Positions 7,164 through 15,490 of a stretch of 34,407 nt of DNA are shown here, piece by piece. A program made the translations under genes and the position numbers. Source of the DNA: Helicobacteraceae bacterium (lineage in GTDB: Bacteria; Campylobacterota; Campylobacteria; Campylobacterales; Sulfurimonadaceae); assembly GCA_027081565.1 (NCBI GenBank), contig JALWKG010000351.1:1-34407 (forward strand), written 5' to 3'. The first letter of the stretch is position 1; each line of letters starts with the position of its first letter. The notes beneath the pieces are model-generated. The model had not been told where the DNA came from, did not search any database, and saw only the letters and a program-made list of their open reading frames with translations.

Positions 7164-9148
7164 GACTCTTTTTCATCACTGTTGTCCATATTTTTTTGGT
7201 CTTGAGACATATCTTCAGCGATGATACGTTCGTCTTCAGGTGACTCTGGTTGCTCTACCTTGGACTCTATACCATTTTCAGCTTCAAAGTCTGTGATCAC
7301 TTTACGAACCACATCACCATCTATGTTCTCTGTTTTATAAAGCTCTTTAACCATGTTTTCAATGGCATCACGGTACTCTTCAAGACGTGCCACAACAGCA
7401 ATATAATGTGTTTCAAGTGTTGCTTTGATATGTTGATCCATATCTTCTGCCATCTTCTCAGAGTATTCACGAGGTTGACCACCCATACCGCCGCCAAGGA
7501 AAGATTGGCGCTGCTTTTCAAGGACCATCAGACCGGCAATATCACTCATACCATAGACTTGTACCATAGACTTTATGATGTCAGTCGCACGCTCCAGGTC
7601 ATTACTTGCACCGGTAGAGATCTCACCTATGAAGACCTGCTCTGCCGCACGCCCACCAAGAAGAACATCAACTTCAGCAAGTAACTCATGCTTCTGCGCC
7701 AAATACTTGTTCTCTTCTGGTGTGTTAAGCGTGTAACCAAGTGCCGCAAGACCACGCGGGACAATAGAAACCTTAGAGACCTTTTTCGCTCCCTTAGTCG
7801 TCTCTGCCATCAAGGCATGCCCACACTCATGGTACGCAACAATACGCTGCTCTTTTTTGTTGATACGACGGTTTTTCTTACTAAGACCGGCAATAGCACG
7901 TTCAACTGACTCTTGTAGGTCAGCCTGTGTTACCGTCTTTTGACTTTTACGTCCGGCAAGAAGTGCAGCTTCATTAATGATGTTTGCCAAGTCTGCACCA
8001 GCCAAACCAGCAGTCAAACGGGCGATCTCTTCGAGCTTCACATCTGCATCCATCTTCACACCACGAACATGTACTTTCAAGATAGCGATACGTCCTTCAA
8101 AGTCAGGTTTGTCTACCAGTACCTGACGGTCAAAACGACCCGGTCTCATCAGTGCAGGATCCAGAACTTCAGGACGGTTGGTCGCGGCCAAGATAATGAT
8201 CGGAGTGTCGGTACCAAAACCATCCATCTCTGCCAAAAGTTGGTTGAGTGTCTGCTCACGTTCGTCATTACCACCCATCATACCGCCAGCGGCACGACTT
8301 TTACCAATAGCATCGATCTCATCAATAAAAATAATAGAAGGGGCATCTTTTTTAGCCTGCTCAAACAGGTCGCGTACACGTGCTGCACCCACACCCACAA
8401 ACATCTCAATAAAACTTGAACCAGAGACCGAAAAGAAAGGAACATCTGCCTCACCGGCGACTGCCTTTGCTAAAAGTGTCTTACCTGTACCTGGACTACC
8501 TACCAGCATCACACCCTTGGGGATCTTCGCTCCGAGTTCCACATAACGTGCAGGATACTTCAAGAAGTCAACAATTTCCTGAACCTCTTCTTTAGCCTCT
8601 TCGCCACCTGCAACATCATCAAACTTCGTCGTAGGTTTTTCAGAGTTGACCAATTTTTTAGAACTCCCCATACCCAGGACACCACCGCCCATACCCTTTT
8701 GCATACGACCCGCAAAAAACATCCAGATAGCGATGATGATCAAAAATGGAAATAACCATCCAAACATCTCAGTAAACCAGTTGCTTTCAGAGAAACCACT
8801 ATAGTCAATACCTTCTTTGTCTAGAAGAGGTACAAGCGTAGTATCATTAGCGACTAAGCGTGTTGTATACATCGTACCATCACCCTTAGCTCGGATGTAG
8901 CTTTGTCCAATGTCCACTTTTTGAACCGACTTGCTTTTGATAAGTTCTTTGAGCTCGGAGTAACTCACCTCTTTATGCTTGATGGCATTGTTTTGTCCAC
9001 CAAACTGTTGACCAATAGCCCCACCATTTTCACCGATAAGTGACTTAAAGATCAAGATGACTACTACCGAAAAGATAGCAAAGGTGATCAGCGGATTTTT
9101 GTTAAAAAAATTATCGTTTTTATTGTCGTTGTTATTATTTTGACTCAT
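7160..9148 (-). CDS. ftsH: ATP-dependent zinc metalloprotease FtsH
   Basis: Membrane-anchored AAA+ protease that degrades misfolded and short-lived membrane and cytosolic proteins. The 662 residues contain an Asn-rich N-terminus, two membrane helices (about 19-37 and 130-146) around a periplasmic domain, Walker A GSPGTGKT (217-224), Walker B IIFIDEID (272-279), the second region of homology with RPGRFDR (335-341), the zinc site HECGH (440-444) and the third ligand Asp in 'SNDLERA' (about 517). The C-terminal tail is acidic. The ATG follows the prmA stop directly, which indicates cotranscription. Confidence 0.98.
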   Translation of the reverse strand: MSQNNNNDNKNDNFFNKNPLITFAIFSVVVILIFKSLIGENGGAIGQQFGGQNNAIKHKEVSYSELKELIKSKSVQKVDIGQSYIRAKGDGTMYTTRLVANDTTLVPLLDKEGIDYSGFSESNWFTEMFGWLFPFLIIIAIWMFFAGRMQKGMGGGVLGMGSSKKLVNSEKPTTKFDDVAGGEEAKEEVQEIVDFLKYPARYVELGAKIPKGVMLVGSPGTGKTLLAKAVAGEADVPFFSVSGSSFIEMFVGVGAARVRDLFEQAKKDAPSIIFIDEIDAIGKSRAAGGMMGGNDEREQTLNQLLAEMDGFGTDTPIIILAATNRPEVLDPALMRPGRFDRQVLVDKPDFEGRIAILKVHVRGVKMDADVKLEEIARLTAGLAGADLANIINEAALLAGRKSQKTVTQADLQESVERAIAGLSKKNRRINKKEQRIVAYHECGHALMAETTKGAKKVSKVSIVPRGLAALGYTLNTPEENKYLAQKHELLAEVDVLLGGRAAEQVFIGEISTGASNDLERATDIIKSMVQVYGMSDIAGLMVLEKQRQSFLGGGMGGQPREYSEKMAEDMDQHIKATLETHYIAVVARLEEYRDAIENMVKELYKTENIDGDVVRKVITDFEAENGIESKVEQPESPEDERIIAEDMSQDQKNMDNSDEKES

Positions 9149-9985
9149 TTAGTTGTTTTCCTTTTTTGCTACAACAAGTGTGATCCACTCATCGCGTTGA
9201 ATACGTTTGACGACCTTGCAGTCTACATATGCTTTTAGAACTTTATCTTCATATTTGTCTAAAATTCCTGAAAGTACCAAGGTACCCTTTTCTTTAAGCA
9301 AGCGTTTTAAGTCACTTGCGATGAAGACAAGGACATCGGCTACGATGTTGGCGATCACCACATCATATGTCTCTTGTGTTCCCGGGGCAGAACCTTCCCA
9401 TACCGAGCGAAAGGTCACACCGTTCATCTCAGCATTTTCTAAAGTATTTCCTACAGAGACAGGGTCAGTATCACAGGCATCGACTACAGCGCCCATTTTA
9501 GCTGCAGCAATTGCCAAGATACCACTGCCACAACCAATGTCCGCTACACTATCACCACTTTTGACCTCACTGGCTATCGCTTCCAAACATGCCGCCGTTG
9601 TAGGGTGGTGTCCTGTTCCAAAAGCCAAAGCCGGGTCAAGTTCGATGTTCAACATCCCCTCTTTGGGCGCATCCCATGTAGGGTGAATGTAAAAAGGTGC
9701 GATCTCTATCGGTGTAATGCTCTCTTGATAGGTCTTCACCCAGTCCGCATTTTTCTCTTTACTCAGTTCTATCTCGACATCAATAGGCTTTTGTAGTGCT
9801 TGTTCCAGAGCCTCTTTAAACTGCTCAACACCCCAAGAGATAGTCTCAAGTTCCTCTTCACTACGGATAATAAAACTGCCATCACGCTCTTCAAAACCTA
9901 CGGGAAGTGTGTCCACCAAGAAGTCAGCAAACAGCTCTTCGTAAGCTGAAGGAGTGATCTTTAACTGATGATAATACTCTTGCAT
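9149..9985 (-). CDS. prmA: Ribosomal protein L11 methyltransferase
   Basis: Cytoplasmic SAM-dependent enzyme that trimethylates ribosomal protein L11. The 278 residues show the family segment 'DPALAFGTGHHPTT' (117-130), motif I 'VADIGCGSGILA' (147-158), the acidic ribose-binding 'CDTDP' (171-175) and 'NIVADVL' (213-219), the NxxAx-type motif of PrmA. The N-terminal third is the substrate-recognition domain. It lies between hisA and ftsH with zero-length gaps (TAG then ATG on both sides). Confidence 0.96.
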   Translation of the reverse strand: MQEYYHQLKITPSAYEELFADFLVDTLPVGFEERDGSFIIRSEEELETISWGVEQFKEALEQALQKPIDVEIELSKEKNADWVKTYQESITPIEIAPFYIHPTWDAPKEGMLNIELDPALAFGTGHHPTTAACLEAIASEVKSGDSVADIGCGSGILAIAAAKMGAVVDACDTDPVSVGNTLENAEMNGVTFRSVWEGSAPGTQETYDVVIANIVADVLVFIASDLKRLLKEKGTLVLSGILDKYEDKVLKAYVDCKVVKRIQRDEWITLVVAKKENN

Positions 9986-10696
9986 CTACTTCACCTCTTT
10001 CAAGGCTTTTTCAAGGTCAAGCGTACCTTCATAGTAGGCCTTACCTACGATGATGCCTTCTATCTCACCCGTTGCAGCAAGCGCGTCGATCTCACTACGC
10101 TCTTTAAGACCACCACTGGCAATAGTCGGAACACCCGAAGCACGAGCAATGTCCAGAGTGAACTCTACATTCACACCTGTCAGCATTCCATCACGTCCTA
10201 CATCCGTACAGATGATCGCTTCAACACCAGCAGCAGCAAACTCTTTGGCAAGATCCGTTGCTTTCATAGAGCTCACTTCACCCCAACCTTCAACGGCTAC
10301 ATAACCATCAATAGCATCAATACCTACAACAACAGGATACTTCGCTGCCATGTCGCGTACAAATTGTGGATCTTTCACTGCAATAGAGCCTAAGATAACA
10401 CGGTCTATACCCAGCTCCAAATACTGTTTTATGGTCGCTTCATCACGAATACCACCACCCAGTTCAAGTTTTACTTTAGAGCTTGCACGGATCTCTTTAA
10501 TAACGTCATGGTTTACCGGTTCACCGGCAAATGCACCGTTAAGATCGACCAAGTGTACCCACTCAGCCCCCATCTCTTCAAAGATCTTTACCTGAGCGAC
10601 TGGGCTTTCATTATAGATCTTTGCACTCTCCATCAACCCTTTTGAGAGGCGTACTGCTTTGCCGTCTTTAAGATCGATCGCAGGAAATAGTGTCAT
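9986..10696 (-). CDS. hisA: 1-(5-phosphoribosyl)-5-[(5-phosphoribosylamino)methylideneamino]imidazole-4-carboxamide isomerase
   Basis: Fourth step of histidine biosynthesis: isomerisation of ProFAR to PRFAR, the substrate of HisF-HisH. A (beta/alpha)8 barrel of 236 residues with both catalytic Asp: Asp8 in 'PAIDLKDGK' and Asp127 in 'VGIDAIDG'. Phosphate-binding loops are at 'LELGGGIRD' (78-85) and 'TDVGRDGMLTG' (164-174). It lies directly downstream of hisH, 9 bp away, and abuts prmA. The other his genes are not in this window. Confidence 0.97.
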   Translation of the reverse strand: MTLFPAIDLKDGKAVRLSKGLMESAKIYNESPVAQVKIFEEMGAEWVHLVDLNGAFAGEPVNHDVIKEIRASSKVKLELGGGIRDEATIKQYLELGIDRVILGSIAVKDPQFVRDMAAKYPVVVGIDAIDGYVAVEGWGEVSSMKATDLAKEFAAAGVEAIICTDVGRDGMLTGVNVEFTLDIARASGVPTIASGGLKERSEIDALAATGEIEGIIVGKAYYEGTLDLEKALKEVK

Positions 10697-10705
10697 ATGT
10701 TGTCC

Positions 10706-11317
10706 TTATAAAGTTGTAAAATTTTCTAATATCTGGAGCCCGTTTTTATGGCTCTTTTCTGGGTGAGGCTGTATCCCCATAACATTGTCGTTGGCCACTG
10801 CACTGGTAAAGCTGTAGCCATACTCTGTACGACCTATGGTGTTCTCAGGGTCTTCACATACCGCGTGGAAAGAGTGTACAAAATACAAATAGTGCTCATC
10901 ATCCAGGTTTTTGAAAAGCACATGCTCTTTAGTGAACATTCGGTTCCAACCCATGTGAGGGACTTTAAGCGGGTGAGAAAAACGGTTCACATCAAACGCT
11001 TGTACATGTCCCTTAATGAGGCCAAGACCTTCGCTCTCGCCAAATTCTTGGCTCGACTCAAAAAGCAGTTGCATCCCAAGACAGATCCCTAACATCGGGT
11101 CTCCCCCTTTAGCGTATGCCTTTATCGCCTCATCCATGTTACGCTCTTTTAAATGCTCCATCGCATCACCAAAGGCACCAACACCAGGTAAGATCAGTTT
11201 GTCATATGTATGAAACTTGTCGGGATCAGACTCGACTGCAGCATTGACGCCCAAAAGCTTCAACGCATTTTTTACAGAGGCCAAGTTACCCATGTTATAA
11301 TCAACAATACCTATCAT
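10706..11317 (-). CDS. hisH: Imidazole glycerol phosphate synthase, glutaminase subunit HisH
   Basis: Class I glutamine amidotransferase that hydrolyses glutamine and channels ammonia to HisF, giving imidazole glycerol phosphate and AICAR. At 203 residues it has the normal length. The nucleophile is Cys79 in 'GICLGMQLLF', and the His-Glu pair is in 'HPEKS' (His185, Glu187). 'DYNMGNLASV' is the typical N-terminus. The ATG overlaps the TGA of the upstream PDC-domain gene (ATGA), so the two are translationally coupled. Confidence 0.97.
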   Translation of the reverse strand: MIGIVDYNMGNLASVKNALKLLGVNAAVESDPDKFHTYDKLILPGVGAFGDAMEHLKERNMDEAIKAYAKGGDPMLGICLGMQLLFESSQEFGESEGLGLIKGHVQAFDVNRFSHPLKVPHMGWNRMFTKEHVLFKNLDDEHYLYFVHSFHAVCEDPENTIGRTEYGYSFTSAVANDNVMGIQPHPEKSHKNGLQILENFTTL

Positions 11318-12225
11318 TCTTCAACACTCTTTCCTGTTAATTTTATGTAAATCGCTAACGAGATCATCAGCAGTGAGACCCCAGCAATAATGTAGATGGC
11401 CATGATCAGTTTGTCAGGTTCGGTCATCGCGAACTTAAAGACCAGCATCAAGGCCTCAATAGAGAGGGCAATGATGATGGAACCCAAAAAGCGTACCATC
11501 GTCTTATGTGGGTCCGAAGCGCTATGATTCTCTGTATGCTTACCCAGCACCTCTTCTTCAAAGAGGGTCTTCACCAGATCAAAAATGGCCAATGAAAGGG
11601 TTAGAAGGATCGTCGCATTAAAGATACTTTTGACCTCAATATTTTGAATATTAAAGCCCTGTTCAAAAAAATAGGCAGTACCTTTCAAAAACAGCAGAAG
11701 TGCGACCATCGCTAGAACCAAGGTAAATGCTGCATATCCATAACGAAATACCCGACCCGAGATAGACTTCATCGCCATTGGGTGTGCGATCTTAAGGACA
11801 GCAGTCAACGGCATATCTAAACATGCTACGTACTGTATCTCCCCTGCACTGTTAAAAATAGGCTTGGAAGCGGTAATAGTCAACTCTTGGGTGATCAACG
11901 AAGGGTAAGGATCAGTGATCGTACAACGTTTCTCTTTCATCGCACGGTAGTAATAAGCACGGTTTGAACGGCGCTGACCTATACACGTATCGGTATGACT
12001 TCCATCAGGCAAATAAGTAGGTGTGATCTGTTCACCCTTGGCATTTAAGACATAAACACCTTCGCATGAGGGAAGATCTCCCATGATCTTGCGAAGACGG
12101 TCCGTCACTGCTTTTTCAGAGATCTCAGGAAGATTATTAGGGAGATTTTTAGAAAAAAGGTAGCAAAAATAGGCCCGCGCCTGTGTACGACTCTCACCAT
12201 AGTGTTGTATGTCACGTGTTAACAT
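11314..12225 (-). CDS. PDC-sensor-domain protein with C-terminal membrane helices
   Basis: A protein of 303 residues, first in the his-prmA-ftsH-pss operon. Residues about 1-150 look like a PDC/Cache sensor: an N-terminal helix, 'GVYVLNAKGEQITP', 'NRAYYYRAMKEK', then 'ITASKPIFNSAGEIQYVACLDMPL'. Four hydrophobic segments follow (about 163-190, 203-222, 243-265, 270-292). Unlike most PDC proteins there is no leading membrane helix, and no kinase, GGDEF or chemoreceptor domain. With four helices and this start, both ends would be cytoplasmic. The ligand is unknown. A GAGGAG ribosome site supports the ATG. Confidence 0.75.
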   Translation of the reverse strand: MLTRDIQHYGESRTQARAYFCYLFSKNLPNNLPEISEKAVTDRLRKIMGDLPSCEGVYVLNAKGEQITPTYLPDGSHTDTCIGQRRSNRAYYYRAMKEKRCTITDPYPSLITQELTITASKPIFNSAGEIQYVACLDMPLTAVLKIAHPMAMKSISGRVFRYGYAAFTLVLAMVALLLFLKGTAYFFEQGFNIQNIEVKSIFNATILLTLSLAIFDLVKTLFEEEVLGKHTENHSASDPHKTMVRFLGSIIIALSIEALMLVFKFAMTEPDKLIMAIYIIAGVSLLMISLAIYIKLTGKSVEE

Positions 12226-12254
12226 CCCTACTCCTCTTCAATTATAATTACGCG

Positions 12255-12260
12255 ATTATA
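12255..12260 (-). promoter_or_regulatory. candidate promoter of the PDC-hisH-hisA-prmA-ftsH-psd-pssA operon
   Basis: On the minus strand GATATAATCGCGTAATTATAATTG precedes the ribosome site by a short leader. Two TATAAT hexamers are present (12260-12255 and 12246-12241). The first sits in an 11-mer, TACGCGATTAT on the plus strand (12249-12259), that recurs upstream of hemN at 23557-23567. Confidence 0.5.
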
Positions 12261-12331
12261 TCTAAGTGTTGATTAATGCTCAGAAGTGCATGAGTTATTG
12301 CTCTTTTTCCTGCCTCTAACCATCCTTTTGC

Positions 12332-12337
12332 TATAGT
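12332..12337 (+). promoter_or_regulatory. candidate waaC -10, very close to the start codon
   Basis: TTGCTATAGT places a -10 (TATAGT) 7 bp before the ATG at 12345. Transcription would then begin at or next to the start codon. No Shine-Dalgarno sequence is present between them, which would fit a leaderless mRNA. Confidence 0.4.
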
Positions 12338-12344
12338 CTCATTT

Positions 12345-13358
12345 ATGAATACTCAGCCGCAACGTATTGCTATTGTCAAACTCACTGCCTTAGGCGATAT
12401 TATCAATGGTACTGTTGTTGTACAACTTATCAAAAAGCACTATCCTGACGCTGAAATAGAGTGGTTTTGTGAAGAGGCTTTTGCCGGTATCTTAGAGGGG
12501 CATCCTGGGCTTAAAAAGGTTCACGAAGTCCCTATAAAACGGATCAAAAAAGAGAAAGACCTCATACTTTTAAAAGAGACTGTAACTACCCTTAAGTCCT
12601 CTGGACCTTTTGATATGATCATTGATATGCAGGGGCTTATAAAGTCAGCGGTAGTTGCACGTTTTATAGGTAAAAGCGTCCACGGTTTTGACAAGGGTTC
12701 TGCACGAGAGTCTCTTGCTTCACTGCTCTATAAAACCCACTCCAACATCCCTTACACAAACAATGTCATCAAGCGCAATATTGACGTCGTAGCCGATGCA
12801 TTAGACTTTCAAGTAAGCGACCAAGAGATCTTAGAAAAAAAGCCATGTTTTAAGCAACAACCCAAGCCAAATTTCCTTCAAGAAGCTAAACCAAACATTG
12901 CTATGGTCATCGGTGCTTCATGGCCTTCAAAAGAGTACCCCAAAGAGAAGTTTGTTGAACTCTGTTTTGCCTTGGAAGAGGCAGAGTGTCTTCTTATATG
13001 GGGAAGTGCTCGTGAAAAAGAGATGGCAGAGTTTATCGCAGAACGTACGTCCAATGCCACTGTCACTCCAAAACTCTCTCTAAAAGAGCTCACAGCCACC
13101 ATAGAACATTGTGATCTCACCATTGGCAATGATACTGGTCCCACCCATATCGCCTGGGCGATGAACCGCCCCTCTATTACACTTTTTGGACCCACAAACA
13201 CCCGAATGATCTACGAGACACCTATAAACCTGGCCTGTGAATCCAACTCACCTGTTGATATCAGCCACATCAATAAACAGGATTTTTCTATACAAGAGAT
13301 ATCTGTCGAAAGTATTGCCACAAAAGCAAAAAAGCTTTTAAAGCAAAAAGCGTACTAA
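12345..13358 (+). CDS. waaC: Lipopolysaccharide heptosyltransferase I
   Basis: GT9-family glycosyltransferase at the inner face of the inner membrane that adds the first L-glycero-D-manno-heptose to Kdo of the LPS/LOS inner core. The 337 residues show 'RIAIVKLTALGDIINGTVVV' (7-26), 'DMIIDMQGLIKSAVVAR' (about 89-105), 'FDKGSARE' and the donor-site block 'CDLTIGNDTGPTHIAWAM' (about 252-269) followed by 'ITLFGPT'. No ribosome site precedes the ATG, yet the N-terminus is family-like. The 3' end overlaps the convergent acyltransferase gene by 21 bp. WaaF is the alternative, but the N-terminal sequence fits WaaC better. Confidence 0.92.
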   Translation: MNTQPQRIAIVKLTALGDIINGTVVVQLIKKHYPDAEIEWFCEEAFAGILEGHPGLKKVHEVPIKRIKKEKDLILLKETVTTLKSSGPFDMIIDMQGLIKSAVVARFIGKSVHGFDKGSARESLASLLYKTHSNIPYTNNVIKRNIDVVADALDFQVSDQEILEKKPCFKQQPKPNFLQEAKPNIAMVIGASWPSKEYPKEKFVELCFALEEAECLLIWGSAREKEMAEFIAERTSNATVTPKLSLKELTATIEHCDLTIGNDTGPTHIAWAMNRPSITLFGPTNTRMIYETPINLACESNSPVDISHINKQDFSIQEISVESIATKAKKLLKQKAY

Positions 13359-14033
13359 AATATAGAGACCACCCATCATAAGTGGTTGATGAAGCAGATA
13401 GATGACTAGGGCATGACGTCCTAAAAATGCTACTTTGTCAGTCACGACATTAGAGACCATCCCCCAACAAAACCATTTTCTATAGCCTATATATATCCCA
13501 ATATAGACAACACCCAACCATGGAAAAAGGTGACCTATGTCCTGTGTTACAGGGGGTAAAGAGAGAAATTCTGCACTCAGATCATATAGCCAGTCCATGT
13601 TAACATTACAACAGAAGTACACGCCAATGATCACTAAGCCCAAGCCCAAAGCAACTCGGGGAACACGCACAAATGCCAACGCAAAAATAGAACTCACAAA
13701 GATCAGGTGAATAATTCCAAAATAGATCCACGCACTTGGGTAAATAAAGTAAGAGACCACACTAATAAGCAGCGCAGCTATAAAAAGTTTAAAAAGTCTC
13801 ATAAGGTTTTTAGGAAAATTCAAACTCTTTTCATTAACAATATAGAGACTGATCCCTACACTCATCATAAACAAAAAGATGATGAAGTCTCTAAAATACT
13901 TCCAAAAAGCTCCATGATAGATGTCTATCTCTATCAGCCGGTAATAGTTAAGATCAAAGCTAAGATGAAAGATCACCATTAAAATAATAGCCATACCCCG
14001 TATAAAGTCTAATTCCAGGTAACGTTTATGCAA
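13338..14033 (-). CDS. DUF1624 / heparan-alpha-glucosaminide N-acetyltransferase-like membrane protein
   Basis: A protein of 231 residues, nearly all membrane helices (about seven). The N-terminus 'RYLELDFIRGMAIILMVIFHLSFDL' is the diagnostic region of the bacterial DUF1624 family, related to acyltransferases that move acetyl groups across a membrane. A His in the first helix ('IFH') and 'YLLHQPLM' near the end are family-like. The likely role is acetylation of a cell-surface glycan; with waaC next door, LPS is a guess. The start is TTG with a good AGGA site upstream. A TATAAT is at 14065-14060 on the minus strand. Confidence 0.8.
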   Translation of the reverse strand: MHKRYLELDFIRGMAIILMVIFHLSFDLNYYRLIEIDIYHGAFWKYFRDFIIFLFMMSVGISLYIVNEKSLNFPKNLMRLFKLFIAALLISVVSYFIYPSAWIYFGIIHLIFVSSIFALAFVRVPRVALGLGLVIIGVYFCCNVNMDWLYDLSAEFLSLPPVTQDIGHLFPWLGVVYIGIYIGYRKWFCWGMVSNVVTDKVAFLGRHALVIYLLHQPLMMGGLYILVRFLL

Positions 14034-14059
14034 GAAGTGTCCTATTGTAGATTGGGTAG

Positions 14060-14065
14060 ATTATA
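14060..14065 (-). promoter_or_regulatory. candidate -10 of the DUF1624 gene
   Basis: On the minus strand TTATATAATCTACC contains TATAAT 26 bp before the TTG start. The site lies just beyond the tmRNA 3' end, so the two transcription units are distinct. Confidence 0.45.
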
Positions 14066-14093
14066 TAACGTAAAAGATTATGGCGAATAGTGT

Positions 14094-14101
14094 CAAAAAA
14101 A
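14094..14101 (-). terminator. T-run ending the tmRNA transcript
   Basis: On the minus strand a run of seven T begins 10 nt after the encoded CCA. The stable tRNA-like T-arm just upstream could act as the termination hairpin; no separate stem is visible. Confidence 0.4.
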
Positions 14102-14110
14102 GAGATAAAT

Positions 14111-14489
14111 TGGTGGAGGCGTCGGGTGTCGAACCCGAGTCCAAAAATAGCTAGGAAATGGCGTCTACATGTTTAGAAACATTGTTTAGTTTAATCAGCG
14201 TTCACACAATGTGCAAAGCTACCGCTGACGAGCCTCAAAGGTTCATTTTGCGCTGAGACAGACGCAAAATATATCTGCATAGGGGTTATACTTCGAATCC
14301 TGCATATCCAGAGTCAACAGGTGAAGCAGCCCTCCGACCAAAGCCGGGGTTAAAAACTTAAGCTACTGCTAAAGCTGGGCGGTAATTTGTGTTGTTTGCA
14401 TTTAAGCAAGGTGAGCCGCGTAACGGAAATGCTCAGTCCGACATGCAACCAGATCCCGAAACTACTCCTGTCGAAGCCAAGTCGCCCCC
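14111..14489 (-). ncRNA. ssrA: tmRNA (transfer-messenger RNA)
   Basis: Ribosome-rescue RNA that acts with SmpB to release stalled ribosomes and tag nascent chains for proteolysis. Both tRNA-like ends are clear on the minus strand: the 5' end GGGGGCGACTTGGCTTCGAC at 14489 downward, and the 3' end with T-loop GGTTCGACACCC and encoded CCA at 14113-14111. The acceptor stem GGGGGCG/CGCCTCC pairs with one G-U. The one-piece form is about 379 nt. The tag frame (14399-14358) starts at a GCA resume codon and reads ANNTNYRPALAVA then TAA. The ANN start resembles other Campylobacterota tags, and the hydrophobic -ALAVA end suits ClpXP/ClpAP recognition. Confidence 0.97.
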
Positions 14490-14523
14490 GAATCTTGTTA
14501 GGTGTTACAAATTACATAAGAGT

Positions 14524-14529
14524 ATTATA
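14524..14529 (-). promoter_or_regulatory. ssrA promoter -10
   Basis: The minus strand reads GTTATAATACTC. This TATAAT is 34 bp upstream of the mature tmRNA 5' end, leaving a leader of roughly 25 nt for RNase P to remove. Confidence 0.6.
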
Positions 14530-14548
14530 ACATAGCCCTTGTTACTTT

Positions 14549-15481
14549 TTAGTAGAAGGTCAACATAAACCCATAATCACGGTCTTGAAAACGTACCGGT
14601 TCTACTTGATCACTAGAGTAACCGAACTGCGAAAGGTCTTGATAACGATCGAAAGTACTAAATTCTAAGGTCACGTTTAGGTCAAAAGTGTTACTTAAAC
14701 TACTAGCAACATTACCCATAGGGTCTAAAAGGAAATAACTAAAACTACCCAAGCCTTTAGAACCCCAGATAACACCTTGGTTTTTATCTAACATACCTTC
14801 TAATGTATGTAGCCCCTCACCTAAAAATGATCCTAAAAGTGGCGTTACAATAAGGTCTTGTATGGAAGGGATCTCAGCAAATGCCTCATAGCCATACTCC
14901 CAAAAAAATGTTGACATGACAGTTGAGAAGAGTGCAGACTCGAAGATATTCATACCATCATTTCGCGCCATAGTATAGTAAACTGCTCCAGATATAGGGT
15001 GACCAATATAATTGATAGCCCAATCATCTACATCCCATACCGGTTTAGTAGTCACATGCTCCTGCCAACGTTCACCTAAAGATTTTTTTTGTAACTCTTC
15101 TAAGTCCCAGTTTGAGACACTCTCAGGTAAAACCACTAAAATACCAATAGCACTTATCAATACAACTTGTGTATAAGCAGCATCTTCAACTAACGCTCTT
15201 GTCTCTGCTGACATCTGCTCGTTGACATTAATCTTACGCGCAACATAGTCAACATTCAGAGTAGAATCATAAAGATAAACTTTTGTGTATAACAAAGAGG
15301 TCATCCAGTGTTCATAAAGTTTTTGGTTAAGATCCACTTTAGTGTATAAACTGTTATTTTGATCTAACTTAAAAGGCATGACATTGGGAGAGGGAAGTTG
15401 GTGAAGTTTCTCATAAAGAGAAGGCGTTGCCCAAAGCGATGACGCCAAGGTTATAAATAGTATGGAAAACCTAAAGTGCAT
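14549..15481 (-). CDS. DUF3943 domain protein, exported
   Basis: A protein of 310 residues with a signal peptide (about 1-18, cut after 'SSLWA'). The centre carries the DUF3943 hallmark: 'DWAINYIGHPISGAVYYTMAR' (about 153-173), then 'FWEYGYEAFAEIPSIQDLIVTPLLGSFLGE' (about 193-222). The C-terminus ends in an aromatic residue after alternating strands ('YGFMLTFY'), suggesting an outer-membrane-associated protein. Biochemical function is unknown. It follows trpA after 9 bp, so it is probably read from the trpA promoter, although the functions have no obvious link. Confidence 0.8.
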   Translation of the reverse strand: MHFRFSILFITLASSLWATPSLYEKLHQLPSPNVMPFKLDQNNSLYTKVDLNQKLYEHWMTSLLYTKVYLYDSTLNVDYVARKINVNEQMSAETRALVEDAAYTQVVLISAIGILVVLPESVSNWDLEELQKKSLGERWQEHVTTKPVWDVDDWAINYIGHPISGAVYYTMARNDGMNIFESALFSTVMSTFFWEYGYEAFAEIPSIQDLIVTPLLGSFLGEGLHTLEGMLDKNQGVIWGSKGLGSFSYFLLDPMGNVASSLSNTFDLNVTLEFSTFDRYQDLSQFGYSSDQVEPVRFQDRDYGFMLTFY

Positions 15482-15490
15482 CTATGGTGA

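Noticed and set aside
7940..8546. Plus-strand open frames opposite ftsH
   Set aside because: They are mirror frames of the conserved AAA domain, without ribosome sites or recognisable domains.
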